A stretch of DNA of 64,000 bases from Mycolicibacillus trivialis. GTDB lineage: Bacteria > Actinomycetota > Actinomycetes > Mycobacteriales > Mycobacteriaceae. Positions within the stretch are counted from its first letter, which is position 1, and each line of letters starts with the position of its first letter. The stretch is from positions 57,821 through 121,820 of the forward strand of contig NZ_LQPZ01000029.1 of the NCBI RefSeq assembly GCF_002102395.1, read 5' to 3'. The notes beneath the pieces are model-generated. The model ran no database searches. It was not told where the DNA came from and saw only the letters and a program-made list of their open reading frames with translations. The position numbers and the translations under genes are program-made. Below, in pieces: positions 17,478-27,922 of this stretch.

Positions 17478-18493
17478 TGCGGGTGTCCTTTCAGGCTGCC
17501 GATGGTCAACGTGCCGGGTGTGCCGGCCGGCGCCGGGTTCGCGGATGCCTCCGGGGTACCCGGCAACGGCGGCGGATCATCCAGGAATTCCAGGGTGGGG
17601 GTGAAGAACAGCCCGCCGGTCAGCGCGGTGGAGAAATCCAGGATGCGGTCGGTGTTGCCGGGCGGGTCGCCGAGGAACATGTTGCGCAGCATCTGCTCGG
17701 TGATCGCCGGGCTGCGCGAGTAGCCGATGAAGTAGGTGCCGTGCTCGCCGGCGCCGACCTTGCCGAACGGCATGTTGGCGCGCACGATGTCCAGTTCGTT
17801 GCCGTCCTCGTCCTCGATCACGTTCAGCGCGACGTGCGAGTCGGCGGGTTTGACGTCGTCTCCGAACTCGATGTCGTCCTGTTTGGTGCGCCCGATCACC
17901 CGTTCCTGCTCGGTGGTGGGCAGCGCGTCCCAGGCCGACATGTCGTGGACGTACTTCTGCACGTGGACGTAGCTGGAGCCGGCGAAGTGCGGGTCCTCGT
18001 CGCCGACGCTGATCGCGGCCACGCCTTCGTCGCCGACCGGGTTCTCGGTGCCGTCGACGAAGCCGAGCAGGTCGCGGTTGTCGAAGAACCGGAAGCCGTG
18101 CACCTCGTCGACGACGGTGACCGCGTCGCCGATCGCGGTGAGGATCCGTTTGGCCAGGTCGTAGCAGACGTCCATGGTCTCGGCGCGGATGTGGAACAGC
18201 AGGTCGCCGGGGGTCGACGGGGCGGTGTGCCGTGGGCCCTGCAGCGCCTCGAACGGGTGCAGTTCGGCCGGTCGTGGCCCGCTGAACAGCCGGTCGAACG
18301 CCGCCGAGCCGATCGAGGTGACCAGCGACAGCCCCTTGGTGGGGTCGCGGAAGTTGATCGCGGTGGTCAGCCCCGCGAAGCCGGGCAGTTCGGCGTGCAC
18401 GGTCTGTTCGCCGCCGTCGTCGATGGTGGCGACGAGGAAGAGGGCGGCACAGGTCAGCGGACGTACGACGGGTTGGGAACGCACGGGTGCCAC
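17474..18493 (-). CDS. DyP-type heme peroxidase, encapsulin cargo
   Basis: A 339-residue dye-decolourising peroxidase. The GFVDG motif provides distal Asp147; His220 in DSHVALN is the probable proximal heme ligand, and an Arg in IVRANMP (Arg238) lies on the distal side. After about residue 306 a Pro/Ala-rich linker leads to the encapsulin-targeting peptide TIGSLKG (residues 330-336), three residues from the end. The start is GTG. It is the first gene of the dyp-encapsulin pair, divergent from pepC with only 50 bp between start codons. A role in peroxide defence inside the compartment is the accepted view for this family. Confidence 0.95.
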   Translation of the reverse strand: MAPVRSQPVVRPLTCAALFLVATIDDGGEQTVHAELPGFAGLTTAINFRDPTKGLSLVTSIGSAAFDRLFSGPRPAELHPFEALQGPRHTAPSTPGDLLFHIRAETMDVCYDLAKRILTAIGDAVTVVDEVHGFRFFDNRDLLGFVDGTENPVGDEGVAAISVGDEDPHFAGSSYVHVQKYVHDMSAWDALPTTEQERVIGRTKQDDIEFGDDVKPADSHVALNVIEDEDGNELDIVRANMPFGKVGAGEHGTYFIGYSRSPAITEQMLRNMFLGDPPGNTDRILDFSTALTGGLFFTPTLEFLDDPPPLPGTPEASANPAPAGTPGTLTIGSLKGHPQ

Positions 18494-18543
18494 GTCTTCG
18501 ACCCTAACGCGCCCCGCGGACCCGGATGGGAAAGACTGGAGTC

Positions 18544-19833
18544 ATGACGGCCACAGCTGCGGAGTTATGCCGGTTCATCGACGCCTCACCGTCGCCGTTC
18601 CATGTCTGCGCGACGGTCGCCGAGCGGCTGCGCGACGCCGGCTACACCGAGGTGGCCGAGGCGGACCGGTGGCCGGCGAGTGGGCGGCTGTTCACCCGCC
18701 GTTCCGGCTCGATCGTGGCCTGGCACGCCGCCGAGCGGCCCGGCCGCGGCTTCCGCATCGTCGGCGCCCACACCGACAGCCCCAACCTGCGGGTCAAGCA
18801 GCACCCGGACCGGCAGGTCGCCGGCTGGTCGCTGGTCGCGCTGCAGCCCTACGGCGGGGTGTGGCTGAACTCTTGGCTGGACCGCGACCTGGGGATCAGC
18901 GGCCGGCTGTCGGTGCGGTCGGACTCGGCGCTCCGCGACGTCCTGGTCCGGGTCGACGAGCCGATCCTGCGGGTGCCCCAGTTGGCGATCCACCTCGCCG
19001 AGGACCGCAAGGCGCTGGCCCTGGACCCGCAGCGGCACCTGAACGCGGTGTGGGCGGCCGGGGAGGGTGCCGGTTTGTACTACCAGACCACCGGTTTCCT
19101 GGACTACGTCGCCGAGCGCGCCGGGGTGGCCGTCGACGACGTGCTGGGTTTCGACCTGATGACCCACGACCTGGCGCCGTCGCGGCTCACCGGGGTCGGC
19201 GAGGCGTTCGTCAGCGCGCCGCGGCTGGACAACCAGGCCAGCTGCCATGCCGGGCTGACCGCCCTGCTGGCCGCCGAACCCGGCGAGCAGACCCCGGTGC
19301 TGGCGCTGTTCGACCACGAGGAGGTCGGCTCCACCTCCGACCACGGCGCCGGCTCCGAGCTGCTGTTGACCGCCCTGGAGCGCATCGTGGCCGCCGCAGG
19401 CGGTGACCGGCAGGACTTCCTGGCCGCGCTGCCCGGCTCGCTGCTGGCGTCGGCGGACATGGCGCACGCCACCCACCCCAACTACCCGGAGCGCCACGAG
19501 CCGGGGCATCAGATCGCGGTCAACGCCGGCCCGGTGCTCAAGGTGCACCCCAACCTGCGTTACGCCACCGACGGGCGCACCGCCGCGGCGTTCGCGCTGG
19601 CCTGCCAGCAGGCCGGGGTGACGTTGCAGCGCTACGAGCACCGCGCCGACCTGCCCTGCGGGTCGACGATCGGGCCGATGACCGCTGCCCGCACCGGCAT
19701 CCCCACCGTCGACGTCGGCGCACCGCAGCTGGCGATGCACTCGGCGCGGGAGTTCATGGGCGCGGCCGACGTCGGCGCCTACGCCGCCGCGCTGGGCGCG
19801 TTCCTGGCCCCGGGGGGAGCGCCGGCGCGGTGA
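18544..19833 (+). CDS. pepC: M18-family aminopeptidase
   Basis: A 429-residue zinc aminopeptidase (aspartyl aminopeptidase type) that trims N-terminal residues in the cytoplasm. Metal ligands and general base are visible: His76 and Asp78 in GAHTDSP, the Glu pair in FDHEEVGS, and the final His in LAMHSARE. The SPSPFHVC start is typical of M18. ATG 18544 is preferred over in-frame ATG 18526, because the alignment with known PepC begins there. It is divergent from the DyP/encapsulin pair. Confidence 0.93.
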   Translation: MTATAAELCRFIDASPSPFHVCATVAERLRDAGYTEVAEADRWPASGRLFTRRSGSIVAWHAAERPGRGFRIVGAHTDSPNLRVKQHPDRQVAGWSLVALQPYGGVWLNSWLDRDLGISGRLSVRSDSALRDVLVRVDEPILRVPQLAIHLAEDRKALALDPQRHLNAVWAAGEGAGLYYQTTGFLDYVAERAGVAVDDVLGFDLMTHDLAPSRLTGVGEAFVSAPRLDNQASCHAGLTALLAAEPGEQTPVLALFDHEEVGSTSDHGAGSELLLTALERIVAAAGGDRQDFLAALPGSLLASADMAHATHPNYPERHEPGHQIAVNAGPVLKVHPNLRYATDGRTAAAFALACQQAGVTLQRYEHRADLPCGSTIGPMTAARTGIPTVDVGAPQLAMHSAREFMGAADVGAYAAALGAFLAPGGAPAR

Positions 19834-19852
19834 TCCGCGGCGACCGGCCCAC

Positions 19853-19858
19853 TAAGCT
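19853..19858 (+). promoter_or_regulatory. -10 element TAAGCT for purL
   Basis: It is identical to the purB box and lies 6 bases before GTG 19865. That spacing decides between the two candidate GTG starts (19859 and 19865) in favour of the second, as a leaderless message. Confidence 0.58.
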
Positions 19859-19864
19859 GTGGTC

Positions 19865-22159
19865 GTGACGCCCGTGCCCCCCGAACACCTCGACACCGTC
19901 GACCACGCCGCCGCCACCCCCGACCAGCCCCAGCCGTTCGCCGAGCTGGGTCTCAAGGACGACGAGTACGCCCGCATCCGCGAGATCCTCGGCCGTCGGC
20001 CCACCGACGCCGAGCTGGCCATGTACTCGGTGATGTGGAGCGAGCACTGCTCCTACAAGTCCTCCAAGGTGCACCTGCGCTACTTCGGCGAGACCACCAC
20101 CGAGCAGATGCGCGAGGCCATGCTCGCCGGCATCGGCGAGAACGCCGGGGTGGTCGACATCGGCGACGGCTGGGCGGTCACCTTCAAGGTCGAATCCCAC
20201 AACCACCCGTCGTATGTGGAGCCGTACCAGGGCGCGGCCACCGGGGTCGGCGGGATCGTCCGCGACATCATGGCGATGGGCGCGCGCCCGGTCGCGGTGA
20301 TGGACCAGCTGCGCTTCGGCGCCGCCGACGCCCCCGACACCCGCAGGATGGTCGACGGGGTGGTCCGCGGCATCGGCGGCTACGGCAACTCCCTCGGCCT
20401 GCCCAACATCGGCGGCGAGACCGTCTTCGACGCCAGCTACGCGGGCAACCCGCTGGTCAACGCGCTGTGCGTGGGCGTGCTGAAAAAAGAGGACCTGCAC
20501 CTGGCGTTCGCCTCGGGCACCGGCAACAAGATCATCCTGTTCGGCGCCCGCACCGGCCTCGACGGCATCGGCGGGGTGTCGGTGCTGGCGTCGGACACCT
20601 TCGCCGGCGACGAGGCCGGCGCCGGGCGCAAGAAGCTGCCGGCGGTGCAGGTCGGTGACCCGTTCACCGAGAAGGTGCTCATCGAATGCTGCCTGGAGCT
20701 CTACGCCGCCGAGCTGGTCGTCGGCATCCAGGACCTCGGCGGGGCCGGATTGTCCTGCGCCACCTCGGAATTGGCGTCCGCCGGCGACGGCGGCATGGCC
20801 ATCGACCTGGAGAAGGTGCCGCTGCGCGCCGAGGGCATGACCCCCGCCGAGGTGCTCTCCAGCGAATCGCAGGAACGCATGTGCGCGGTGGTCGCCCCGG
20901 AGAACGTGGAGAAGTTCCTGGCGGTCTGCGCCAAGTGGGACGTGCTGGCCACCGTCATCGGTGAGGTCACCGACGGCGACCGGCTGGTCATCACCTGGCA
21001 CGGCGAGACCGTCGTCGACGTCCCGCCGCGCACCGTCGCCCACGAGGGCCCGGTCTACCAGCGGCCGCTGGCCCGCCCGCAAACCCAGGACGCCCTCAAC
21101 GCCGACACCACCGCCGGGCTGCCCCGCCCGGCCACCGGCACCGACCTGCGCGACACCTTGCTGGCGCTGATCGGCAGCCCGCACCTGTGCAGCCGGGCGT
21201 TCATCACCGAGCAGTACGACCGCTACGTGCGCGGCAACACCGTGCTCGCCGAGCACGCCGACGGCGGCATGCTGCGCATCGACGAGACCACCGGGCGTGG
21301 CATCGCGATCTCCACCGACGCGTCGGGCCGCTACACCCAGCTCGACCCCTACGCCGGCGCTCAGCTCGCCCTGGCCGAGGCCTACCGCAACGTCGCGGTC
21401 ACCGGGGCCACCCCGATCGCGGTCACCAACTGCCTCAACTTCGGCTCCCCGGAGGACCCGGGAGTGATGTGGCAGTTCGCCGAGGCGGTCCGCGGACTTG
21501 CGGATGGCTGTGCGGCCCTGGGGATTCCGGTCACCGGCGGCAACGTCAGCTTCTACAACCAGACCGGCGCCACCCCGATCCTGCCCACCCCGGTGGTCGG
21601 GGTGCTCGGCGTCATCGACGACGTGGACCGGCGCATCCCCACCGCGTTCGGCACCGAACCCGGCGAGACCCTGATGCTGCTGGGGGAGACCCGCGACGAG
21701 TTCGACGGCTCCATCTGGGCGCAGGTGGTCGCCGACCACCTCGGCGGGCTGCCGCCGGCGGTGGACCTGCAGCGGGAGAAACTGCTCGCCGACGTGCTGA
21801 CCGCCGCCTCCCGCGACGGGCTGCTCTCGGCCGCCCACGACCTCTCCGAAGGGGGGCTCGCCCAAGCGGTCGTGGAATCCGCGCTGGCCGGGGAGACCGG
21901 CTGCCGGATCGTGTTGCCCGAGGGCGTCGACCCGTTCGTGTACCTGTTCTCCGAATCCGCCGGGCGGGTGCTGGTCGCCGTCCCGCGCACCGAGGAGAGC
22001 CGGTTCACCGCCATGTGCGAGGCCCGCGGGCTGCCCGCCACCCGCGTCGGCGTGGTCGACCAGGGCTCCGACAGCGTCGAGGTGCAGGGCCAGTTCACCG
22101 TGTCGCTGGCCGAACTGCGCAGCACCTCCGAGAGCGTGCTGCCCGGACTGTTCGGATGA
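19865..22159 (+). CDS. purL: FGAM synthetase large subunit PurL
   Basis: A 764-residue ATP-dependent synthetase subunit (the small bacterial form that needs PurS and PurQ). [12 protein letters not shown] near residue 57 and VESHNHPS near 108 are the catalytic-His and substrate regions; two AIRS-type halves follow, with [19 protein letters not shown] near 288 and [11 protein letters not shown] near 523. It converts FGAR to FGAM. The start at GTG 19865 is explained by the -10 box in front of it. It probably forms an operon with the next two membrane-protein genes, since the gap to the first is only 9 bp. Confidence 0.96.
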   Translation: MTPVPPEHLDTVDHAAATPDQPQPFAELGLKDDEYARIREILGRRPTDAELAMYSVMWSEHCSYKSSKVHLRYFGETTTEQMREAMLAGIGENAGVVDIGDGWAVTFKVESHNHPSYVEPYQGAATGVGGIVRDIMAMGARPVAVMDQLRFGAADAPDTRRMVDGVVRGIGGYGNSLGLPNIGGETVFDASYAGNPLVNALCVGVLKKEDLHLAFASGTGNKIILFGARTGLDGIGGVSVLASDTFAGDEAGAGRKKLPAVQVGDPFTEKVLIECCLELYAAELVVGIQDLGGAGLSCATSELASAGDGGMAIDLEKVPLRAEGMTPAEVLSSESQERMCAVVAPENVEKFLAVCAKWDVLATVIGEVTDGDRLVITWHGETVVDVPPRTVAHEGPVYQRPLARPQTQDALNADTTAGLPRPATGTDLRDTLLALIGSPHLCSRAFITEQYDRYVRGNTVLAEHADGGMLRIDETTGRGIAISTDASGRYTQLDPYAGAQLALAEAYRNVAVTGATPIAVTNCLNFGSPEDPGVMWQFAEAVRGLADGCAALGIPVTGGNVSFYNQTGATPILPTPVVGVLGVIDDVDRRIPTAFGTEPGETLMLLGETRDEFDGSIWAQVVADHLGGLPPAVDLQREKLLADVLTAASRDGLLSAAHDLSEGGLAQAVVESALAGETGCRIVLPEGVDPFVYLFSESAGRVLVAVPRTEESRFTAMCEARGLPATRVGVVDQGSDSVEVQGQFTVSLAELRSTSESVLPGLFG

Positions 22160-22168
22160 CCGTGCCCG

Positions 22169-23899
22169 ATGAGCGCACCGGCTGACCAGCGGCTCACCAG
22201 TGCCGCCCGGCCGCTGCTGGCGTGGGCGTGGGGGCTGCTGCGGCTGGATTTCGTCGGCGTGGCGTTCGGGGCGCTGCTGTTCTGCCTGTCGCTGACCCCG
22301 TCGCTGCTGCCCCGGGACTGGTTGTTCCAGGGGCTGATCGGCGCCATCAACGCCGTCATCGGCTACGCGCTCGGGGTGGGCATCGGAGCGGTCGTGCACC
22401 GACTGGTGCTGCGCAACGCGACCTGGTGGCCGCCCCCGCCGCCGGTGCTGCGGGCACTGAAGGCGACCGTGGTGATCGTCGCACCGATCGCGTGTGTGGG
22501 GATGCTGATCCCGGCCGCGTCGTGGCAGCGGCAGGTCTCCGCGCTGATGGAGCTGCCCGGCCCGGGCACCGCGGGCTATCTGCGCACCCTGCTGGTGGCC
22601 GCCGGGGCCGCGGCTGCCGCCATCGCGGTCGCGCGCGTACTCATCGACGTCACCAAAGCGTTGTCGCGCATGCTGATCCGGCGGTGGCACCTGCACAGTG
22701 AGGTGGCGCTGTTCATCGGGACCGCGATCGTGGTGGTGCTGGGGGTCACGCTGATCAACGGCGTGCTGGTGCGCGGCTTCTTCCTCGGCGCCAACACGGT
22801 TTTCGAACCGCGCAACAACGCCACCGATCCCGGGGTGAGCCGGCCGATGGCCCCGCAACGCTCCGGCAGCCCGGAGTCGCTGGTGTCGTGGGACGGACTG
22901 GGCCGGCAGGGCCGCAACTTCGTCGCCGGCGGACCGAGCGTCGACGAACTGACCGCACTCACCGGCCGGGAGGCCAAGGAGCCGATCCGGGTCTACGCCG
23001 GCCTGCACAGCGCCGATGATGCCGACGAGCGAATGGCGTTGCTGGTCAAGGAACTCGAGCGCACCCGCGCCGCCGAACGCGAGGTGCTGGTGATCGTGCC
23101 GACCACCGGCACCGGCTGGATCAACCCGGTCGCCGCGGACTCGCTGGAGATGATGTACGGCGGGGACACCGCGATCGTCGGCGTGCAGTATTCCTATCTA
23201 CCCAGCTGGATCTCGTTCCTCGGCGACGAGGAGAAGTCGCTGGCCGCCGGGCGCGCGCTCATCGACACCGTGCAGGGTTGGTGGCAGGACCTGCCGGTCG
23301 CGCACCGGCCCAAGCTCGCGCTCTACGGCGAAAGCCTCGGCTCACTGGCCGGGCAGGGCGCCTTCGACTGGCTGCCCGACGTCGCCGACCGGGGCTTCGA
23401 CGCGGTGCTGTGGGTCGGCCCGCCGAATGCCAGCCGGCTGTGGCGGGAACTGGAGGCGCGCCGCGACCCGGGCACCCCGGCGGTGGAGCCGCGCTACGAC
23501 AACGGCCGCACCGTGCGCTTCTCGCAGGCCACCGACCCGGCCGACATCGCCGAGGTCGCCGCCCCGCCCTGGCCGGGACCGCGCGTGCTCTATTTGCAGC
23601 ACGCCTCCGACCCGGTGGTGTGGTGGTCACCGGATCTGCTGTTCTCCCAACCGGATTGGCTGACCGAGACGCCCGGACCGGACCGCAGCGCCTCGATGCG
23701 CTGGTACCCGATCGTCACGTTCTGGCAGGTCGCCTTCGACATCACCAACGGCGAAGCCGTCCCGGAGCGCCACGGACACAACTACGGCGACACCATCCTC
23801 GACGGCTGGGCCGCCGTGCTGCCGCCCGACGGCTGGGACAGCGCCGACACCGAGAGGATCCGCGCCGCCCTGCGCGCCGAACCGGACACGGTGCCATGA
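22169..23899 (+). CDS. Membrane-anchored alpha/beta-hydrolase (DUF2319/Abhydrolase_9 type)
   Basis: A 576-residue protein with four or five hydrophobic helices in the first 205 residues, then an external or cytoplasmic hydrolase domain. The nucleophile elbow YGESLGS near residue 391 gives a Ser; RVLYLQHASDPVVWW near 472 and HGHNYGD near 536 carry the likely Asp and His. This layout (Abhydrolase_9_N plus Abhydrolase_9) is common in actinobacteria and its function is unknown. The stop overlaps the next gene's ATG (ATGA). Confidence 0.83.
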   Translation: MSAPADQRLTSAARPLLAWAWGLLRLDFVGVAFGALLFCLSLTPSLLPRDWLFQGLIGAINAVIGYALGVGIGAVVHRLVLRNATWWPPPPPVLRALKATVVIVAPIACVGMLIPAASWQRQVSALMELPGPGTAGYLRTLLVAAGAAAAAIAVARVLIDVTKALSRMLIRRWHLHSEVALFIGTAIVVVLGVTLINGVLVRGFFLGANTVFEPRNNATDPGVSRPMAPQRSGSPESLVSWDGLGRQGRNFVAGGPSVDELTALTGREAKEPIRVYAGLHSADDADERMALLVKELERTRAAEREVLVIVPTTGTGWINPVAADSLEMMYGGDTAIVGVQYSYLPSWISFLGDEEKSLAAGRALIDTVQGWWQDLPVAHRPKLALYGESLGSLAGQGAFDWLPDVADRGFDAVLWVGPPNASRLWRELEARRDPGTPAVEPRYDNGRTVRFSQATDPADIAEVAAPPWPGPRVLYLQHASDPVVWWSPDLLFSQPDWLTETPGPDRSASMRWYPIVTFWQVAFDITNGEAVPERHGHNYGDTILDGWAAVLPPDGWDSADTERIRAALRAEPDTVP

Positions 23900-24513
23900 C
23901 CAGGGACCGGATCTCCGCACTGCTGCTCGGAGCGGGGCTGATCGGCTGGAGCTTCGCGGTCGCCGCCATCCCGCTGCGCTGGCGCACCCCGGTGCAGGCG
24001 CTGGGAGCCACCGCGCTGGCGGCGGTCTTCGGTGCGCCGCTCGGGCTGCACCGGGTCGGCCTCGGTGCCGGCCTGCGGCTGGGGCTGCCACTGGCCGGCA
24101 CCGTCGCCGCCGGCACCGCCGCGTCGACCGCCCTGGCGCCGGTGCGCGCCGCGATGGCGCTGCGCGAACTGCCGCCGCCGGCCGGATGGCTGCTGTGGCG
24201 CATCCCGCTGGGCACCGTGTGGGCCGAGGAGGCGGCGTTTCGCGGTGCACTGGCCACCGCCGCCGAGAACGGTTTCGGACCCACCGGCGGGCGCCTGCTG
24301 CAAAGCGCCGTGTTCGGGCTGTTCCACATCGCCGACGCCCGCGCCGGCGGCACCCCGGTGCTGCCCACCGTCGCCGTCACCGCGGCGGCCGGCTGGCTGT
24401 TCGGTGCGCTGGCCCGACGCTCGGGCAGCCTGGCCGCCCCACTGCTGGCCCACCTGGCGATCAACCAGTCCGGCGCCGTGGCCGCCCTCGCCGTCCAGCG
24501 GGACCGGCGCTGA
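23896..24513 (+). CDS. CPBP-family intramembrane metalloprotease (Rv0804-like)
   Basis: A 205-residue protein with about six membrane segments. The CPBP/Abi signature is complete: EEAAFRG (glutamates plus Arg), FGLFHIAD (metal His) and HLAINQSG near the C-terminus (second His/Asn). Members cleave prenylated or other membrane substrates, or protect against bacteriocins. It is coupled to the hydrolase gene by an ATGA overlap and followed one base later by the SCP-like gene, so the three are co-translated. The substrate is unknown. Confidence 0.85.
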   Translation: MTRDRISALLLGAGLIGWSFAVAAIPLRWRTPVQALGATALAAVFGAPLGLHRVGLGAGLRLGLPLAGTVAAGTAASTALAPVRAAMALRELPPPAGWLLWRIPLGTVWAEEAAFRGALATAAENGFGPTGGRLLQSAVFGLFHIADARAGGTPVLPTVAVTAAAGWLFGALARRSGSLAAPLLAHLAINQSGAVAALAVQRDRR

Positions 24514-24514
24514 G

Positions 24515-24916
24515 ATGGCCGCCCGCCGCCCACCCGACCCGGTGCAGACCCGCGCCGCCGTGCAGGCCCTGGCCGGCTGGCTGCACGCCGACCCCGCCGA
24601 CGCCGCCGAGGCGCCGGCGCGCGCCGACCTGGCCGCCGCGGTGCGGCTGACCGCCCGCACCCTGGCCGCCGTCGCCCCCGGCGCGTCGGTGGAGGTGCGC
24701 ATCCCGCCGTTCGTGGCCGTGCAATGCGTCGCCGGGCCGCGGCACACCCGCGGCACCCCACCCAACGTGGTGGAGACCGACCCGCGCACCTGGCTGCTGC
24801 TGGCCTGCGGGCTGCTCACCATGCAGCAGGCCGTCGACTCCGGTGTGATGCAGCTCTCCGGCATCCGCGCTGGTGAGATCGGGTCCGCGCTTCCGTTGAT
24901 GCGGCTGGACGGTTGA
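24515..24916 (+). CDS. Sterol-carrier-like small protein (Rv0807-like)
   Basis: A 133-residue protein whose C-terminal half (VETDPRTWLLLACGLLTMQQ, then SGIRAGEIGSALPLMRL) matches the bacterial SCP-like family found just before purF in mycobacteria. No signal peptide or membrane helix is seen. A hydrophobic-ligand-binding role is inferred from the fold only. ATG 24515 follows the protease stop by one base. Confidence 0.78.
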   Translation: MAARRPPDPVQTRAAVQALAGWLHADPADAAEAPARADLAAAVRLTARTLAAVAPGASVEVRIPPFVAVQCVAGPRHTRGTPPNVVETDPRTWLLLACGLLTMQQAVDSGVMQLSGIRAGEIGSALPLMRLDG

Positions 24917-24922
24917 GCCGGT

Positions 24923-24928
24923 TACACT
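24923..24928 (+). promoter_or_regulatory. -10 element TACACT upstream of purF
   Basis: TACACT begins 6 bases after the stop codon of the preceding gene. A start site near 24935 would give a purF leader of about 34 nt with the GGGAG-type site CAGGGAGCC before GTG 24969. Unlike purB/C/L/M, purF thus looks leadered. Confidence 0.4.
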
Positions 24929-24968
24929 GCGACCGTCACCAACCCCGCGCCAGGGAGCCGCCCCGATT

Positions 24969-26504
24969 GTGACCACGCAGCAGCCGCTCAATGCCGAGCA
25001 GCCGGAGAACCCGCCACGCGAGGAGTGCGGCGTATTCGGGGTCTGGGCACCGGGCGAAGAAGTCGCCAAGCTCACCTACTACGGCCTCTACGCGCTGCAG
25101 CACCGCGGCCAGGAGGCCGCCGGCATCGCCGTCGCCGACGGCGCCCAGATGCTGGTGTTCAAGGATCTCGGCCTGGTCAGCCAGGTGTTCGACGAGCAGA
25201 CCCTGGTCGCGATGCCCGGCCATGTCGCGATCGGGCACTGCCGCTACTCCACCACCGGCTCCACCACCTGGGAGAACGCCCAGCCGGTGTTCCGCAACAC
25301 CCCGGCGGGCACCGGGGTGGCACTCGGCCACAACGGCAACCTGGTCAACACCACCGAGTTGCTCAGCCGGGCGCGCAAGGCCGGGCTGATCCAGAACCAG
25401 GGCCTGGAGGCCGCCACCACCGACTCCGACGTGCTCGGGGCGCTGCTGGCGCACGGCTCGGCCGACACCAGCCTGGAGCAGGCCGCCCTGGACCTGCTGC
25501 CCACCGTGCGCGGCGCGTTCTGCCTGACCTTCATGGACGAGGACACCCTCTACGCCGCCCGCGACCCGCACGGCGTGCGGCCGCTGTCGCTGGGCCGGCT
25601 GGACCGCGGCTGGGTGGTGGCCTCGGAGACCGCGGCGCTGGACATCGTCGGCGCCTCCTTCGTCCGCGACATCGAACCCGGTGAACTGCTGGCCATCGAC
25701 GCCGACGGGGTCCGCTCCACCCGCTTCGCCGAGCCCACCCCGAAGGGTTGCGCGTTCGAGTACGTCTACCTGGCCCGGCCGGACTCCACCATCGCCGGCC
25801 GCTCGGTGCACGCCACCCGGGTGGAGATCGGCCGCCGGCTGGCCCGCGAGGCCCCAGCCGACGCCGACCTGGTGATCGGGGTGCCCGAATCCGGCACCCC
25901 CGCCGCCGTCGGCTACGCCCAGGAGTCCGGCATCCCGTTCGGCCAGGGCCTGATGAAGAACGCCTACGTCGGCCGCACCTTCATCCAACCCTCCCAGACC
26001 ATCCGCCAACTGGGCATCCGGCTCAAACTCAACCCGCTCAAGCACGTCATCCGGGGCCAGCGGCTCATCGTCGTCGACGACTCCATCGTGCGCGGCAACA
26101 CCCAACGCGCGCTGGTGCGGATGCTGCGCGAGGCCGGGGCGCTGGAAGTGCACGTGCGCATCGCCGCACCGCCGGTGAAATGGCCGTGCTTCTACGGCAT
26201 CGACTTCGCCTCCCCGGCCGAACTGATCGCCAACGCCGTCGACGACGAGACCGAGATGGTGGAGGCGGTGCGCCGCACGATCGGCGCCGACAGCCTCGGC
26301 TACGTCTCCAAGGAAGGCATGATCGCGGCCATCGAGCAGCCCGCCTCCCGGCTGTGTGCGGCCTGCTTCGACGGCAACTACCCGATCCCGCTGCCCGGCC
26401 ACACCGCCCTGGGCAAGAACGTCGTCGAACAGATGCTGGCCACCACCGCCCGCGACGCGAGCAGCCCGGCCGCCGAGACCGTCGCCGCGCCGCAGCACCC
26501 GTAG
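24969..26504 (+). CDS. purF: Amidophosphoribosyltransferase
   Basis: A 511-residue first committed enzyme of purine synthesis, transferring glutamine nitrogen to PRPP. The glutaminase nucleophile is Cys20 (EECGVFG), so a 19-residue propeptide must be removed, as in the B. subtilis-type enzyme. The PRPP loop RLIVVDDSIVRGNT lies near residue 365. Cys residues of the CFYGIDF and LCAACFDG segments near residues 408 and 465 fit the Fe-S ligands of this class. The start is GTG. It is followed by purM after 48 bp. Confidence 0.97.
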   Translation: MTTQQPLNAEQPENPPREECGVFGVWAPGEEVAKLTYYGLYALQHRGQEAAGIAVADGAQMLVFKDLGLVSQVFDEQTLVAMPGHVAIGHCRYSTTGSTTWENAQPVFRNTPAGTGVALGHNGNLVNTTELLSRARKAGLIQNQGLEAATTDSDVLGALLAHGSADTSLEQAALDLLPTVRGAFCLTFMDEDTLYAARDPHGVRPLSLGRLDRGWVVASETAALDIVGASFVRDIEPGELLAIDADGVRSTRFAEPTPKGCAFEYVYLARPDSTIAGRSVHATRVEIGRRLAREAPADADLVIGVPESGTPAAVGYAQESGIPFGQGLMKNAYVGRTFIQPSQTIRQLGIRLKLNPLKHVIRGQRLIVVDDSIVRGNTQRALVRMLREAGALEVHVRIAAPPVKWPCFYGIDFASPAELIANAVDDETEMVEAVRRTIGADSLGYVSKEGMIAAIEQPASRLCAACFDGNYPIPLPGHTALGKNVVEQMLATTARDASSPAAETVAAPQHP

Positions 26505-26538
26505 GGACCGCAGCCACCCACACCGGGCGGCTGCCCGG

Positions 26539-26544
26539 TAACCT
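26539..26544 (+). promoter_or_regulatory. -10 element TAACCT for purM
   Basis: TAACCT lies 8 bases before ATG 26553 and no ribosome-binding site is visible, so purM may have its own leaderless transcript besides read-through from purF. Confidence 0.45.
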
Positions 26545-26552
26545 CTATCACG

Positions 26553-27629
<1,077 letters not shown>

Positions 27630-27640
27630 CTACCGGGCGC

Positions 27641-27805
27641 TCAGCGCCGCCAGTCGTCGTCCCCGAATCGGTCGTCGCCGTCGGGGTCGGGGCGACCCCC
27701 ACCGGACAGCTCCCGCTGGAGTCGTTCGAAGTCGGTCTGCGGAGAGCTGTACTTCAGTTCTCGTGCAACCTTCGTCTGCTTTGCCTTCGCCCGGCCGCGG
27801 CCCAT
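27641..27805 (-). CDS. Small DUF3073 protein (Rv0810c-like)
   Basis: A 54-residue basic-then-acidic protein. The N-terminal block MGRGRAKAKQTKVARELKYS is the hallmark of DUF3073, a family confined to actinobacteria and always small; an acidic tail (DGDDRFGDDD) follows. ATG 27805 gives the canonical N-terminus; an upstream in-frame start at 27841 would add 12 residues that relatives lack. Its function is unknown, though the charge pattern suggests nucleic-acid or ribosome binding. Confidence 0.85.
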   Translation of the reverse strand: MGRGRAKAKQTKVARELKYSSPQTDFERLQRELSGGGRPDPDGDDRFGDDDWRR

Positions 27806-27922
27806 CGGGGGACCCCCTCGCGCAATAACGGAGCGGCCCAACGTGCAGGCGGCTCCGATCTGTGTGTCTGTGTATTGTCCTGCCGACAGCTTACCGTGCC
27901 CTTCGGCGAGACGTGCCGATGG

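Noticed and set aside
19754..23008. A 1084-codon open frame on the minus strand
   Set aside because: It runs antisense to purL and its neighbours, and its composition (Gly/Ala/His/Gln-rich, no domain) is the usual shadow of high-GC coding DNA.
24917..24968. Purine riboswitch before purF
   Set aside because: The gap is only 52 bp, too short for a purine or PRPP aptamer, and no paired aptamer structure is seen.
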